A DNA stretch of 64,000 nt, from the NCBI GenBank assembly GCA_947489585.1, contig CANLEE010000003.1:1-64000 (forward strand). Reading direction: 5' to 3'. A model generated the notes under the pieces. The model worked only from the letters and a program-made list of their open reading frames with translations, was not told the origin of the DNA and did no database searches. The translations under genes were made by a program, and so were the position numbers. This document shows, piece by piece, positions 54,459 to 63,365 of this stretch; the stretch's first letter is position 1, and each line of letters starts with the position of its first letter. Source of the DNA: an uncultured Psychroserpens sp. (GTDB taxonomy: Bacteria; Bacteroidota; Bacteroidia; Flavobacteriales; Flavobacteriaceae).

Positions 54459-56228
54459 ATGATAAATCCAAGCGTATTTTATAACCAAGAACTAAATAAA
54501 CATCAAGTAGAAGTCCGTTCGCTTCAAAAACGAATACTACTATTTAGCACCTTACGTTTATTAACCTTTATAACTACATCTGTAGGAATCTATTTATCAT
54601 TTCAAAATTGGCAAATAGCAACAGTATTAGGGCTCATAGGGTTAGGTGTGTTTTTACTTCTTCTATCAAAATATACAGATACTAAAGCGAAACGAGAACT
54701 ACATAAAGCCTTAGTTTATATAAATGAAGAAGAACTCAAAATTGCTTCAGGTAATTTTCATCATAGAGATACTGGATTACAATTTCAAGACCCAAAACAC
54801 TTTTATAGCCTAGATATAGACCTCTTCGGAAAAGGTTCTTTTTTTCAGTATATTAATCGAACTATGTCTTCGGAAGGACGATTACAACTCGCTAGCACTT
54901 TAAAAGCGAACAACATAACTCAAATTGAAGAACGACAAGAAGCCATCAAAGAATTATCTAAAAAAACAGAATGGATACAACATTATGCTGCAACTGCTAA
55001 GCTAATAGAAACAGAAACGCCAGCGCCAAAAATCATCAACTGGCTTAAAAATCACAAACCATATCTTCCAAAACACATGAAATGGGCGCCGTTGTTATTT
55101 GTTGTAATTTCTATAAGTTTATTGGCATTAGCGATATTTAAAATCCTTGATATTGGTTTTTTTGGCTATTGGTTATTTGCAGGATTGGTTGTAACAGGAT
55201 CCTATTTAAAAGGGATAAACATCTTAGCTTCAAATTCAGATAAAACGAAAGAAACCTTTAAGCAATATGCATCGCTTCTGCTTCAAATAGAGAATGAATC
55301 TTTTGCGTCTAAACTACTTCAAGAAAAGCAACAACTAATAGAGTCTGAAAACAAAAAAGCATCAGCCATTTTTTCAGAGTTTTCAAAACACTTAGATGCT
55401 TTAGATAATCGAAATAACTTAATTGGAGCCATCTTCGGAAATGGATACCTTTTATCGGATATTAAAAATGCATTTAAAGTCGAACAATGGATTTCAAAAT
55501 ATGCTCACAAAGTAGAAGACTGGTTTGAAGTTGTCTCTTTTTTTGATGCCTATAACAGTTTAGGCAATTATGCGTTTAATCATCAAGGGCATGTATTTCC
55601 TAAAATTTCAGAAGAAAAATTGGTTATAAAAGCTGAAGCTTTAGGCCATCCGCTATTAGATCAAAATAAACGCATTGCAAGTGATGTGACAATTAACAAT
55701 CAAGAATTCTTTATCGTAACAGGAGCCAATATGGCTGGAAAAAGCACGTTTTTAAGAACGGTCTCTTTACACATTATGATGGCAAATGTAGGTTTACCTG
55801 TTTGTGCAACATCAAGCAGTTATTCTCCTGTAAAATTGATTACCAGTATGCGCACTAGCGATTCGTTAACCGATGACAGTAGTTATTTCTTTTCAGAATT
55901 AACCCGTTTAAAATTCATTGTAGATGCTATTGATAAAGAACCTTATTTTATCATTTTGGATGAAATACTAAAAGGCACAAACAGTACAGATAAGGCGATT
56001 GGGTCTAAAAAGTTTGTTGAGAAATTAGTGGCTGGTCACGCCACTGGAATTATTGCAACGCACGATTTGAGTCTTTGTAAGATTTCCGAAGAACTCAACG
56101 AGGTTAAAAACTATTATTTTGATGCCGAAATTGTTAATGACGAGCTCTATTTTGATTATAAGTTTAAAAAAGGGATTTGCCAAAACATGAATGCGAGTTT
56201 CTTACTTAAGAAAATGGAGATTGTATAA
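54459..56228 (+). CDS. Membrane-anchored MutS-like ATPase
   Basis: This 589-residue protein has two hydrophobic helices at the N-terminus (about 26-68) and a second pair (about 205-245). The MutS-type core and ATPase follow: Walker A TGANMAGKST (421-430), a DDSSYFFSEL block, Walker B FIILDEILKGTNS (about 497), and IATHDLSLC. It lacks the mismatch-recognition domain of MutS. This family is annotated only as DNA mismatch repair ATPase-like in Bacteroidota; the membrane helices argue against simple mismatch repair. Its job is unknown. Confidence 0.85.
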   Translation: MINPSVFYNQELNKHQVEVRSLQKRILLFSTLRLLTFITTSVGIYLSFQNWQIATVLGLIGLGVFLLLLSKYTDTKAKRELHKALVYINEEELKIASGNFHHRDTGLQFQDPKHFYSLDIDLFGKGSFFQYINRTMSSEGRLQLASTLKANNITQIEERQEAIKELSKKTEWIQHYAATAKLIETETPAPKIINWLKNHKPYLPKHMKWAPLLFVVISISLLALAIFKILDIGFFGYWLFAGLVVTGSYLKGINILASNSDKTKETFKQYASLLLQIENESFASKLLQEKQQLIESENKKASAIFSEFSKHLDALDNRNNLIGAIFGNGYLLSDIKNAFKVEQWISKYAHKVEDWFEVVSFFDAYNSLGNYAFNHQGHVFPKISEEKLVIKAEALGHPLLDQNKRIASDVTINNQEFFIVTGANMAGKSTFLRTVSLHIMMANVGLPVCATSSSYSPVKLITSMRTSDSLTDDSSYFFSELTRLKFIVDAIDKEPYFIILDEILKGTNSTDKAIGSKKFVEKLVAGHATGIIATHDLSLCKISEELNEVKNYYFDAEIVNDELYFDYKFKKGICQNMNASFLLKKMEIV

Positions 56229-56231
56229 AAC

Positions 56232-56263
56232 AAAAAACCCATTCTCAATGAGAATGGGTTTTT
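56232..56263. terminator. Bidirectional terminator
   Basis: A 14-bp perfect stem (56233-56246 with 56250-56263) has a 3-nt loop and A/T flanks. It separates the convergent MutS-like gene and rpmA. Confidence 0.9.
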
Positions 56264-56285
56264 AATATTTTGGAATTAAATTCGA

Positions 56286-56546
56286 TTAAGCTTCAAAAGG
56301 CTCAATAGATACAAAAGATTTACCATCTTTTTTCTTTGTGAATTTTACTAAACCATCAACTTTAGCGTGTAAAGTGTGATCTTTTCCTCCATACACATTT
56401 TCACCTGGGTGATGTGTATTACCTCTTTGTCTTACGATAATGTTACCTGCTATTGCAGCTTGTCCACCAAAGATCTTAACACCTAAGCGTTTTGATTCTG
56501 ATTCTCTACCGTTTTTAGAACTACCTACTCCTTTTTTATGAGCCAT
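56286..56546 (-). CDS. rpmA: 50S ribosomal protein L27
   Basis: This 86-residue protein starts [16 protein letters not shown] and ends with SFVSIEP. The length is normal and there is no N-terminal extension needing cleavage. It follows rplU in the same operon, with a 27-bp gap. Confidence 0.98.
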   Translation of the reverse strand: MAHKKGVGSSKNGRESESKRLGVKIFGGQAAIAGNIIVRQRGNTHHPGENVYGGKDHTLHAKVDGLVKFTKKKDGKSFVSIEPFEA

Positions 56547-56573
56547 TGTCTTAAGGTTTTATATTGTTAATAA

Positions 56574-57110
56574 TTAACTTAAAGCAGCAATTAAATCCGC
56601 TTTCTTCATAGAAGAAAGACCTTCAATTCCTTTAGCTTTTGCCATTTCTTTTAACTGAGCAACAGTCATTTTGCTTAAGTCTTGAGTTTCCTCTTTAACT
56701 TTTGCAACTGGCTTAGCTTCTACTTTAGGTTCAGCTTTTTTAGTTTCTTTTTTTGGAGCAGCTTTCTCAGCTTTTGCTGGTGTTGCTTTCTTAGCTCCTG
56801 AAGCAACAATGCTTTCAATTACGATTTCAGATAAAGATTGTCTGTGTCCATTTTTGACACGGTAACCTTTTCTTCTTTTCTTTTTGAAAACTATCACTTT
56901 ATCACCTTTAAGGTGCTTTAAGACTTTTGCACTTACTTGTGCTCCGTCTATAGCTGGGGCGCCTAAAGTTACATTGTTACCATCTCCAATTAAAAGAACG
57001 TTATCGAAAGAAACTTTCTTACCTTCTTCTGTTGCTAAACGGTTAACAAAAACTTTTTGGTCTTTTTCAACTTTAAATTGATGCCCTGCTATCTCTACAA
57101 TTGCGTACAT
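56574..57110 (-). CDS. rplU: 50S ribosomal protein L21 with C-terminal extension
   Basis: Residues 1 to about 103 are a normal L21 (YAIVEIAGHQFKVEKDQKVFVNRL; KKRRKGYRVKNGHRQ). A Lys/Ala/Pro-rich linker (about 104-144) follows, and then a SAP/HeH-like helix pair (LSKMTVAQLKEMAKAKGI; SSMKKADLIAALS; about 145-178). The total of 178 residues is far longer than the usual ~103. The extra fold resembles modules that bind nucleic acid. L21 binds 23S rRNA in the 50S subunit. Confidence 0.95.
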   Translation of the reverse strand: MYAIVEIAGHQFKVEKDQKVFVNRLATEEGKKVSFDNVLLIGDGNNVTLGAPAIDGAQVSAKVLKHLKGDKVIVFKKKRRKGYRVKNGHRQSLSEIVIESIVASGAKKATPAKAEKAAPKKETKKAEPKVEAKPVAKVKEETQDLSKMTVAQLKEMAKAKGIEGLSSMKKADLIAALS

Positions 57111-57152
57111 AGCGTAACGTTTTTATTAATTAATTTGTTCAAAAAATGAGTG

Positions 57153-57183
57153 CAAATATACGCCTAATTTCTTAATCTACAAA
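57153..57183 (-). promoter_or_regulatory. Promoter of rplU-rpmA (TTTG-N19-TATATTTG)
   Basis: On the minus strand TTTG (57180-57183) and TATATTTG (57153-57160) are spaced by 19 bp, a good match to the Bacteroidota pattern. The start codon is 42 bp downstream. Confidence 0.65.
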
Positions 57184-57187
57184 CGTT

Positions 57188-57643
57188 TTATATATTTTGA
57201 GAGAGATTATAACTTTTTTTGAAGAGTTGCATGAATGCTAATGATAAAACAACTGTAGACGCTAATCCTTCAATAAGGATAATAAAGACCAAAATACCAG
57301 CTCCCGTTCCATAGTTAGTAAACCATTCGCCTAGTATCTTTTCAGTAAACGCTGGATCTAAATGAAACATGTAAATAGACATAAAAACTGTAAATAGAAG
57401 CGTAGCAATAAAACCCGTAAGTAAAGCTGTTTTTATTCCATTGATATATGAAAAATTACTTTTTGATATGAGTTTATAATATTTTATTGCAAAATAAATC
57501 CCAGCGCACATTGCTGCCCCATTTAATAAGCGTAACCATGGGTTTTCATGCAAGTTAAACAATCTTAAAATCAGAAAATAAGCGATTAAGCTAATTGTGA
57601 TAAACAGTCCGTATTTTAAAGCAATCGAAAGCGAAGTATTCAT
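57188..57643 (-). CDS. DUF4199-like membrane protein
   Basis: This 151-residue protein has four hydrophobic helices and the DUF4199-like start (ALKYGLFITISLIAYFLILRL). An ISKSNFSYINGIKTALLTG loop is typical of the family. The function is unknown. It lies upstream of rplU on the same strand but is separate from its promoter. Confidence 0.72.
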   Translation of the reverse strand: MNTSLSIALKYGLFITISLIAYFLILRLFNLHENPWLRLLNGAAMCAGIYFAIKYYKLISKSNFSYINGIKTALLTGFIATLLFTVFMSIYMFHLDPAFTEKILGEWFTNYGTGAGILVFIILIEGLASTVVLSLAFMQLFKKSYNLSQNI

Positions 57644-57758
57644 AACTATCTGGTTTTTAATTCGAAAGATTACTAAAGTTCGTGAAAAAAAAGATTAAAT
57701 CTCTTTTTTTTAAGATTTTTTTTGCATCAAAAACCATTAAAAAAGTAATGCTATTCGC

Positions 57759-57766
57759 TATTTTTG
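57759..57766 (+). promoter_or_regulatory. -7 element for the M16 protease operon (TATTTTTG)
   Basis: TATTTTTG fits the consensus, and the start codon is 91 bp away, implying a longer leader. No -33 box at proper spacing was seen. Confidence 0.45.
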
Positions 57767-57857
57767 TAGAAAACGTGTAACATTCTTTATAAATGCTACA
57801 CCTATGTCACAAGTTAAATACAATTAAAACAGACAATTAATTTAAAACGAACTCACA

Positions 57858-59192
57858 ATGAAAAAATGCTTATTTCTTTTAGCTTCTTTGATGTTTGTTG
57901 GCTTTTCTGCCAATGCTCAAAAAGTTGAATTTGAAGAATTTGATTTAGATAACGGACTTCATGTTATCTTACACCAAGATAATACTGCTCCAGTAATTAC
58001 CATAGGTGTTATGTATGATGTTGGAGGAAAAGATTTAGGAGGAAGTCCAGAAGCACCACGTACTGGTTTTGCTCACTTTTTTGAACACCTCTTATTTACT
58101 GGAACGAAAAATATTGGTAGAGGAGAATATTCTACCATCATCTCCGCCAATGGAGGGAAAAACAATGCTAACACATCTTTAGATCGAACGTATTATTACG
58201 AGGTATTTCCTTCGAACAATCTTGAATTGGGTCTTTGGTTAGAATCAGAGCGTATGCTACATCCTATAATTGATCAAGCTGCTGTTGATACTCAAAATGA
58301 AGTTGTTAAAGAGGAAAAGCGCATGCGTTATGACAATTCGCCTTACGGTCAATTCTTATTTGCTGTAAGTGAAAACTTATTTGATGTTCACCCATACAAA
58401 AACAAAAATATCGGCGAAATGTCAGATTTAGATGCCTCTACCTTGGAAGAATTCAATCAGTACTTCAAAGATTGGTACGGACCAAATAATGCTGTATTAG
58501 TCGTTGCTGGTGATATTGACAGTAAGGAAGCTAAAACATTAGTTGAAAAATATTTTAGTGAAATTAAGAGTAGACCCGTTCCAAACAGGAATTTCCAAAA
58601 AGAAACACCAATTACTGAAACAAAAAAAGCAAAGTTCTATGATCCAAATATTCAACTCCCTGCAATTATTACAGCTTACAGAACACCTGGTTTTGCTGAA
58701 CGTGATGCTTATGTTTTGAATATGGTTTCTGCCTATTTAAGTGATGGTCCAACATCTAAGTTATACAAGAAATTAGTAGATGATAAAAAAATGGCTTTAC
58801 AAGCAGGAGCTATAAATATTCCTCAAAAAGATTACAGTATCTATGCTATATTTGGTTTACCATTAGGAGATAACTCTTTGGCGTCTTTATTAACTGAAAT
58901 GGATGAAGAAATTGTAAAAATGCAAACCGAACTCATTTCTGAGAAAGACTACCAAAAACTTCAAAATAAATTTGAAAATCGTTTTGTAAGCTCCAACTCA
59001 AGTGTTGAGGGTATTGCAAATAGTTTAGTACGAAATTATTTATTATACGGTAATACCAATTTAATAAATAATGAGATAGATATTTACAGATCGATTACTA
59101 GACAAGAGATTCAAGATGTTGTTAAAAAGTACTTGAACCCTAATCAACGTGTTGAATTAGAATATTTACCTAAAGAAAAAACAAACAACTAA
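57858..59192 (+). CDS. M16 zinc peptidase, active subunit
   Basis: This 444-residue protein has a signal peptide (1-20) and the inverted zinc motif HFFEH (His73, Glu76, His77), with the distal Glu region NEVVKEEKRM at about 148-156. It is the catalytic half of a periplasmic insulinase-like pair. The next gene begins 4 bp on. Confidence 0.92.
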   Translation: MKKCLFLLASLMFVGFSANAQKVEFEEFDLDNGLHVILHQDNTAPVITIGVMYDVGGKDLGGSPEAPRTGFAHFFEHLLFTGTKNIGRGEYSTIISANGGKNNANTSLDRTYYYEVFPSNNLELGLWLESERMLHPIIDQAAVDTQNEVVKEEKRMRYDNSPYGQFLFAVSENLFDVHPYKNKNIGEMSDLDASTLEEFNQYFKDWYGPNNAVLVVAGDIDSKEAKTLVEKYFSEIKSRPVPNRNFQKETPITETKKAKFYDPNIQLPAIITAYRTPGFAERDAYVLNMVSAYLSDGPTSKLYKKLVDDKKMALQAGAINIPQKDYSIYAIFGLPLGDNSLASLLTEMDEEIVKMQTELISEKDYQKLQNKFENRFVSSNSSVEGIANSLVRNYLLYGNTNLINNEIDIYRSITRQEIQDVVKKYLNPNQRVELEYLPKEKTNN

Positions 59193-59196
59193 TAAA

Positions 59197-61281
59197 ATGA
59201 AAATGAAAACAAAAATATCAGTATTAATTGTGTTGTTTTTAATGTCTATTAGCGTTAATGCACAACTCGATAGATCACAACAACCAAAACAAGGACCAGC
59301 TCCAAAAATATCTATTGACAAACCTAATGAGTTTGAATTAAAAAATGGATTAAAAGTGCTTGTCGTTGAAAATCATAAATTACCGCGAGTGTCTTTTTCT
59401 CTAAATATAGATAACACACCTATTTATGAAGGTGACAAAGGAGGTATCAAAAGCATTCTGTCTGGCATGTTAGGAAATGGAACAACAACCATTTCTAAAG
59501 ATGAATTTAATGAAGAAGTAGACTTTTTAGGTGCAAGAATAAACTTTGGTTCTCAGAACGCATTTGCGCAATCATTATCAAAGTATTCTGATCGAATTCT
59601 CGAGTTAATGGCCGATGCTGCTATTAATCCATTATTTACTCAAGAGGAGTTTGATAAGCAGAAAGAACAGCTTACTGAAGGCTTAAAAGCAAACGAAAAA
59701 AGTGTTGCAGCCATTTCATCTAGAGTTGGTTCAGCTTTGTCTTATGGTCTTAACCATCCTTCTGGAGAAATTACAACCGAGACAACTATAAATAATATCA
59801 ACTTAACCGATGTAATAGCCTTCCATGAACAGTATTTCAATCCGTCAAACGCCTATCTTGTAATTGTTGGTGATGTAGATTTTAAATCAATTAAAAAACT
59901 TGTTGAATCACATTTCGGTAACTGGGAAACTTCAGCTAATGTAAGTTCTACCGTACCTAAGGTGAACCCTAATGCTCAGTATACACAGATTAATTTTGTA
60001 GATATGCCTAACGCTGTACAATCTGATATTAGAGTGACTAATAATGTAAACTTGAAAATGAAGGATGATAACTATCATGCCGCGCTTATTGCTAATTCTA
60101 TTTTAGGTGGTGGTCGTGAAGGTTATGTTTACCAAAATTTACGATCAGACAAAGGATATACTTATGGTGCATATTCAGGAATTGGAACAAGTAGATATGG
60201 TGCTTCTCGTTTTAGTGCTGTAGCACAGGTAAGAAATGAAGTGACCGATAGTTCTGTAGTTGAATTAATGAAGGAGATCAAACGTATAAAAACAGAGCCT
60301 GTTGATCCAGAAGCTTTAAAACTTACAAAAGCTAAGTATGTTGGTGATTTTGTTATGGATTTAGAAAGTCCGCAAACTATTGCAAACTTCGCTTTAGATG
60401 TTAAATTGAATGATCTACCTGAAGATTTTTATACGACATATCTGCAAAAAATTAATGCCGTTACTATTGATGATGTCACTAGAGTTGCAAATGAGTATTT
60501 TAGCACAGATAATGCACGAATTATTGTTGTAGGAAAAGGAAGTGACGTATTAGAAAACCTTGAAAAAACAGGAATTCCTATCAAGTACTTCGACACATAC
60601 GCTACTCCTACCGATAAACCTGTATTCTCTAAAGAAATCCCTTCTGGTATGAATGCACAAACTGTTATCGATAATTATATCAAAGCTGTTGGAGGAAAAG
60701 CTAATTTAGAAAAAATAAATACGGTTTTAACTAATGCAGATGTAACTATTGAAGGTGCTCCTTTTAAACCTAAAGCTGTTATAAAAGCCATGGCTCCAAA
60801 TAAAATTTCTATGGAAATGGTTATTGAAGGTATGGGTACAGTTATGAAACAAAAGTTTGATGGTGCTACAGGATACCAAGAACAACAAGGGATGAAAATT
60901 CCAATGTCTGAAAAAGAAGTGTCTGACAAACAGGCTGAAAAAGGATTGTTCCCAGAATTATATATGGACACATCATCTATAAACTTAGAAGCTATTGTCC
61001 CAATTAATGGTACTGATGCTTACAAAATAAAAGTAACTAAAGGTGAAGATGTATCTTATAGATTCTACAGTACTGAATCAAATTTATTAATTCGTTCTGA
61101 ATCTACAACAGAACAAGCTGGACAAAGTATTACTACTATTGAAGAACTGTCTAACTACAAACAAGTAGATGGTGTTCAACTACCGTTTACTACAAAAATT
61201 ACTGCAGGTCCTCAAAAAATCACTTTAAGTTCGACAGATGTTAAATTTAATGAAGGAGTTACAGATGCTGATTTTAATTAA
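59197..61281 (+). CDS. M16 peptidase-like partner with extra C-terminal domain
   Basis: This 694-residue protein has a signal peptide (about 1-25) and two M16 domains. The zinc motif is absent: the matching region reads KGGIKSILSGMLGNG. The second domain contains the R/Y-type loop (YTYGAYSGIGTSRYG). A C-terminal domain of about 220 residues (from about 470: AQTVIDNYIKAVGGKANLEKI) resembles LolA-like lipoprotein-binding folds. It is probably the non-catalytic subunit of the complex with the previous gene's product. Confidence 0.9.
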   Translation: MKMKTKISVLIVLFLMSISVNAQLDRSQQPKQGPAPKISIDKPNEFELKNGLKVLVVENHKLPRVSFSLNIDNTPIYEGDKGGIKSILSGMLGNGTTTISKDEFNEEVDFLGARINFGSQNAFAQSLSKYSDRILELMADAAINPLFTQEEFDKQKEQLTEGLKANEKSVAAISSRVGSALSYGLNHPSGEITTETTINNINLTDVIAFHEQYFNPSNAYLVIVGDVDFKSIKKLVESHFGNWETSANVSSTVPKVNPNAQYTQINFVDMPNAVQSDIRVTNNVNLKMKDDNYHAALIANSILGGGREGYVYQNLRSDKGYTYGAYSGIGTSRYGASRFSAVAQVRNEVTDSSVVELMKEIKRIKTEPVDPEALKLTKAKYVGDFVMDLESPQTIANFALDVKLNDLPEDFYTTYLQKINAVTIDDVTRVANEYFSTDNARIIVVGKGSDVLENLEKTGIPIKYFDTYATPTDKPVFSKEIPSGMNAQTVIDNYIKAVGGKANLEKINTVLTNADVTIEGAPFKPKAVIKAMAPNKISMEMVIEGMGTVMKQKFDGATGYQEQQGMKIPMSEKEVSDKQAEKGLFPELYMDTSSINLEAIVPINGTDAYKIKVTKGEDVSYRFYSTESNLLIRSESTTEQAGQSITTIEELSNYKQVDGVQLPFTTKITAGPQKITLSSTDVKFNEGVTDADFN

Positions 61282-61304
61282 CAGTATTTAATACATCATA
61301 ATAT

Positions 61305-61333
61305 AAACCCGAAGCCTAAGGCTTTGGGTTTTT
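61305..61333. terminator. Terminator of the M16 operon
   Basis: AAACCCGAAGCC (61305-61316) pairs with GGCTTTGGGTTT (61320-61331) with one wobble and a 3-nt loop, followed by a T-run. It also lies at the end of the convergent EamA gene. Confidence 0.85.
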
Positions 61334-62212
61334 TTATGCTTTTTTCTTATTAGCTAAATATACTCCTACAAGTATAATTACACTAGCTAGTATTTGTATA
61401 AACCCAAATTCTTCATCATCCAATAAACCCCAAGCCAAAGCAACAACGGGCATTAAATAAGTTACTGAAGAAGCAAATACTGGTGTTGAAATTTGAACCA
61501 ATGTGTTGAATAATACTTTAGCAATCGCCGTTCCAAAGAGTGATAAAATTACGACATACACTAATGACATCTTAAAATCTGGATGTGCATATGTACTTTC
61601 AGAAAAGAAATCAGTGAATAGTAAAATAATGATTGCAGGAATCATAATGGCAACATAATTTCCAGTAGCAATACTTAAAGGTTTTACATTCTGAAGATAC
61701 TTCTTAATGATATTTACGTTAAGTGCATACATTACTGTTGAGGCAATAACAAAACCCGCATAAAGATAATTTTGGTTTGGGTTTAAATCGGCGCCTCTTA
61801 ATATCAAAATACTCGTGCCAATAAACCCAATGATGACACCTAATAATTGTCGTTTTGAAAATCCAATTTTAAAAATAGCAAACCCTAATAAAATAGCATT
61901 TAATGGCACCAAAGAATTTAGAATAGAGGTAATCGCACTATCGATTTCTGTTTCGGCAATCGCAAAGAAAAATGCAGGTATAAAAGACCCTAAGAATCCA
62001 GACAATATCACCCATTTCCATTCTTGTTTATTAATTGTTTTTAAACTCTTTAAACCTACAGCAAATAAAAATAGTCCTGTGATTATTGTTCGTAGTGCTC
62101 CTATTTGATAAGGCGTTAAACCGAGTAAAGATTTTTTGATTAAAATAAAGGAACTACCCCAGATTATCGATAAAATCAGTAGGTAAACCCACTTTACGTT
62201 AATTTTTCCCAT
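61334..62212 (-). CDS. EamA/DMT-family transporter
   Basis: This 292-residue protein has ten predicted membrane helices in two EamA repeats (SIIWGSSFILIKKSLLG, SLFGTAIAKVLFN). Members export metabolites or amino acids; the substrate is not known. The start is ATG 62212. Confidence 0.9.
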   Translation of the reverse strand: MGKINVKWVYLLILSIIWGSSFILIKKSLLGLTPYQIGALRTIITGLFLFAVGLKSLKTINKQEWKWVILSGFLGSFIPAFFFAIAETEIDSAITSILNSLVPLNAILLGFAIFKIGFSKRQLLGVIIGFIGTSILILRGADLNPNQNYLYAGFVIASTVMYALNVNIIKKYLQNVKPLSIATGNYVAIMIPAIIILLFTDFFSESTYAHPDFKMSLVYVVILSLFGTAIAKVLFNTLVQISTPVFASSVTYLMPVVALAWGLLDDEEFGFIQILASVIILVGVYLANKKKA

Positions 62213-62272
62213 ATCGCTTCTTAACTAATTCACAAAATTGTTAATTTTCATGCAAGGAACATCAATATTTCT

Positions 62273-62280
62273 TAAGTTTG
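62273..62280 (+). promoter_or_regulatory. -7 element for the metal-binding lipoprotein (TAAGTTTG)
   Basis: TAAGTTTG fits TAnnTTTG and is 24 bp before ATG 62305. Confidence 0.5.
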
Positions 62281-62304
62281 TTCAAATTATTATTCAAATT
62301 TACT

Positions 62305-62817
62305 ATGAAGACATTACGAAATATATTAGCTATTGCATTCATTTCAGTATCTATAGTTGCTTGCAAAAGTGACAAAGATCCAGAAGTAAAAACAATAGAG
62401 ACTAAAACAGAGATCAACACAAACGCGGCAAAAAAATTAGACCCTAATGCTACTTATGCGAAAGCAGAGTTTGGCATTGAAGGGATGACTTGCGCTATGG
62501 GTTGTGCTAAAACCATCGAAAAAAAGATTGCTAAAATGGATGGTGTAAAATCTGCCAAAGTAGATTTCGAAAAAGAAATAGCTATGGTTGAGTATGACGA
62601 AGCTATGGTAACCCCTCAAACATTAGAAGAAGCAGTTGCAAAAGCAGGTGGTACTTATAAAGTAAAAGACATGAAAACAGTTGATTCTTTTTCTGCTGAA
62701 AAACATGAATGTGAAGCAAATTGCGCTAAAGCATGTTGTGCAGATAAAACAAAAGACGCTAAAAAAATGGCTTGCGCTGACGATTGTAAAAAAGATTGTT
62801 GCGCTAAAAAAGCTTAG
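62305..62817 (+). CDS. Heavy-metal-associated lipoprotein with Cys-rich tail
   Basis: This protein of 170 residues starts at ATG 62305 and has a lipobox (SIVAC, Cys20). It holds one HMA-like domain (about 52-125; EGMTCAMGC) with Cys63 and Cys67 spaced by three residues rather than the classic two. The tail has eight cysteines in two similar C-x3-C-x3-CC blocks (CEANCAKACC and CADDCKKDCC). It probably binds copper or another soft metal in the periplasm or at the surface. Similar proteins are common in Flavobacteriaceae. Confidence 0.85.
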   Translation: MKTLRNILAIAFISVSIVACKSDKDPEVKTIETKTEINTNAAKKLDPNATYAKAEFGIEGMTCAMGCAKTIEKKIAKMDGVKSAKVDFEKEIAMVEYDEAMVTPQTLEEAVAKAGGTYKVKDMKTVDSFSAEKHECEANCAKACCADKTKDAKKMACADDCKKDCCAKKA

Positions 62818-62838
62818 AATAAGCATTAAATATAATAT

Positions 62839-62867
62839 AAAAACCACTCAATTTGAGTGGTTTTTTT
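62839..62867. terminator. Bidirectional terminator
   Basis: AAAAACCACTCA (62839-62850) pairs with TGAGTGGTTTTT (62854-62865) around a 3-nt loop. It lies between the metal-binding lipoprotein and the CYTH gene. Confidence 0.88.
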
Positions 62868-63336
62868 ATACCCAAGATTTAAATGGGTATTGGCTTAATT
62901 GCGAATTATAATACCGTTGATCTCCTGTCACTTCTTGGCCTAACCATTCTGGTTTTTGGAACACTTCATCTTCTTCTGTTAACTCTACTTCAGCAATAAT
63001 TAAGCCTTCATTATCTGCTGAAAACACATCAACTTCAAATACATGCTGCCCTACTTTTATATCATAGCGAACTTTATCAATCACACCTTTTTCACATAAC
63101 TGTAAAAGCGCTTCTGCATCCGTTTTTGAAATCTCTTTTTCCCATTCAAAGCGTGATAGTCCATCATCAGAAGATAATCCTTTTACTGTCAAATAGCCCT
63201 TATTTCCTTTAAGTCTAACTCTAACGGTTCGTTCAGGATCTGTATTTAAAAACCCCTGAATAATCCTAGTATGTTTATGAGACCTGCTTTTGAAATCTTC
63301 CGAAGTGACTAAAAATTTACGTTCTATTTCTATCAT
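62866..63336 (-). CDS. CYTH domain protein (triphosphate tunnel enzyme)
   Basis: This protein of about 156 residues begins IEIERKFLV, the CYTH signature, from ATG 63336; ATG 63348 is an alternative start. Charged strands TVRVRLKGNKGYLTVKG, RYDIKVGQHVFEVDVFS and AEVELTEEDE supply the tunnel residues. CYTH enzymes hydrolyse triphosphates or act as adenylate cyclases; short bacterial forms are usually triphosphatases. It is divergent to dinB, with only 29 bp between the start codons. Confidence 0.88.
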   Translation of the reverse strand: MIEIERKFLVTSEDFKSRSHKHTRIIQGFLNTDPERTVRVRLKGNKGYLTVKGLSSDDGLSRFEWEKEISKTDAEALLQLCEKGVIDKVRYDIKVGQHVFEVDVFSADNEGLIIAEVELTEEDEVFQKPEWLGQEVTGDQRYYNSQLSQYPFKSWV

Positions 63337-63342
63337 GAAAAA

Positions 63343-63357
63343 AGACATTTAATGTCT
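63343..63357. promoter_or_regulatory. Perfect 6-3-6 dyad between dinB and the CYTH gene
   Basis: AGACAT-TTA-ATGTCT sits in the 29-bp gap between the two divergent start codons. It is a candidate operator controlling both genes. Confidence 0.45.
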
Positions 63358-63365
63358 AAATTTAC

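Noticed and set aside
57685..57725. A/T-rich hairpin upstream of the M16 operon
   Set aside because: The stem is mostly A-T pairs from homopolymer runs and sits between divergent genes, where no terminator is needed.
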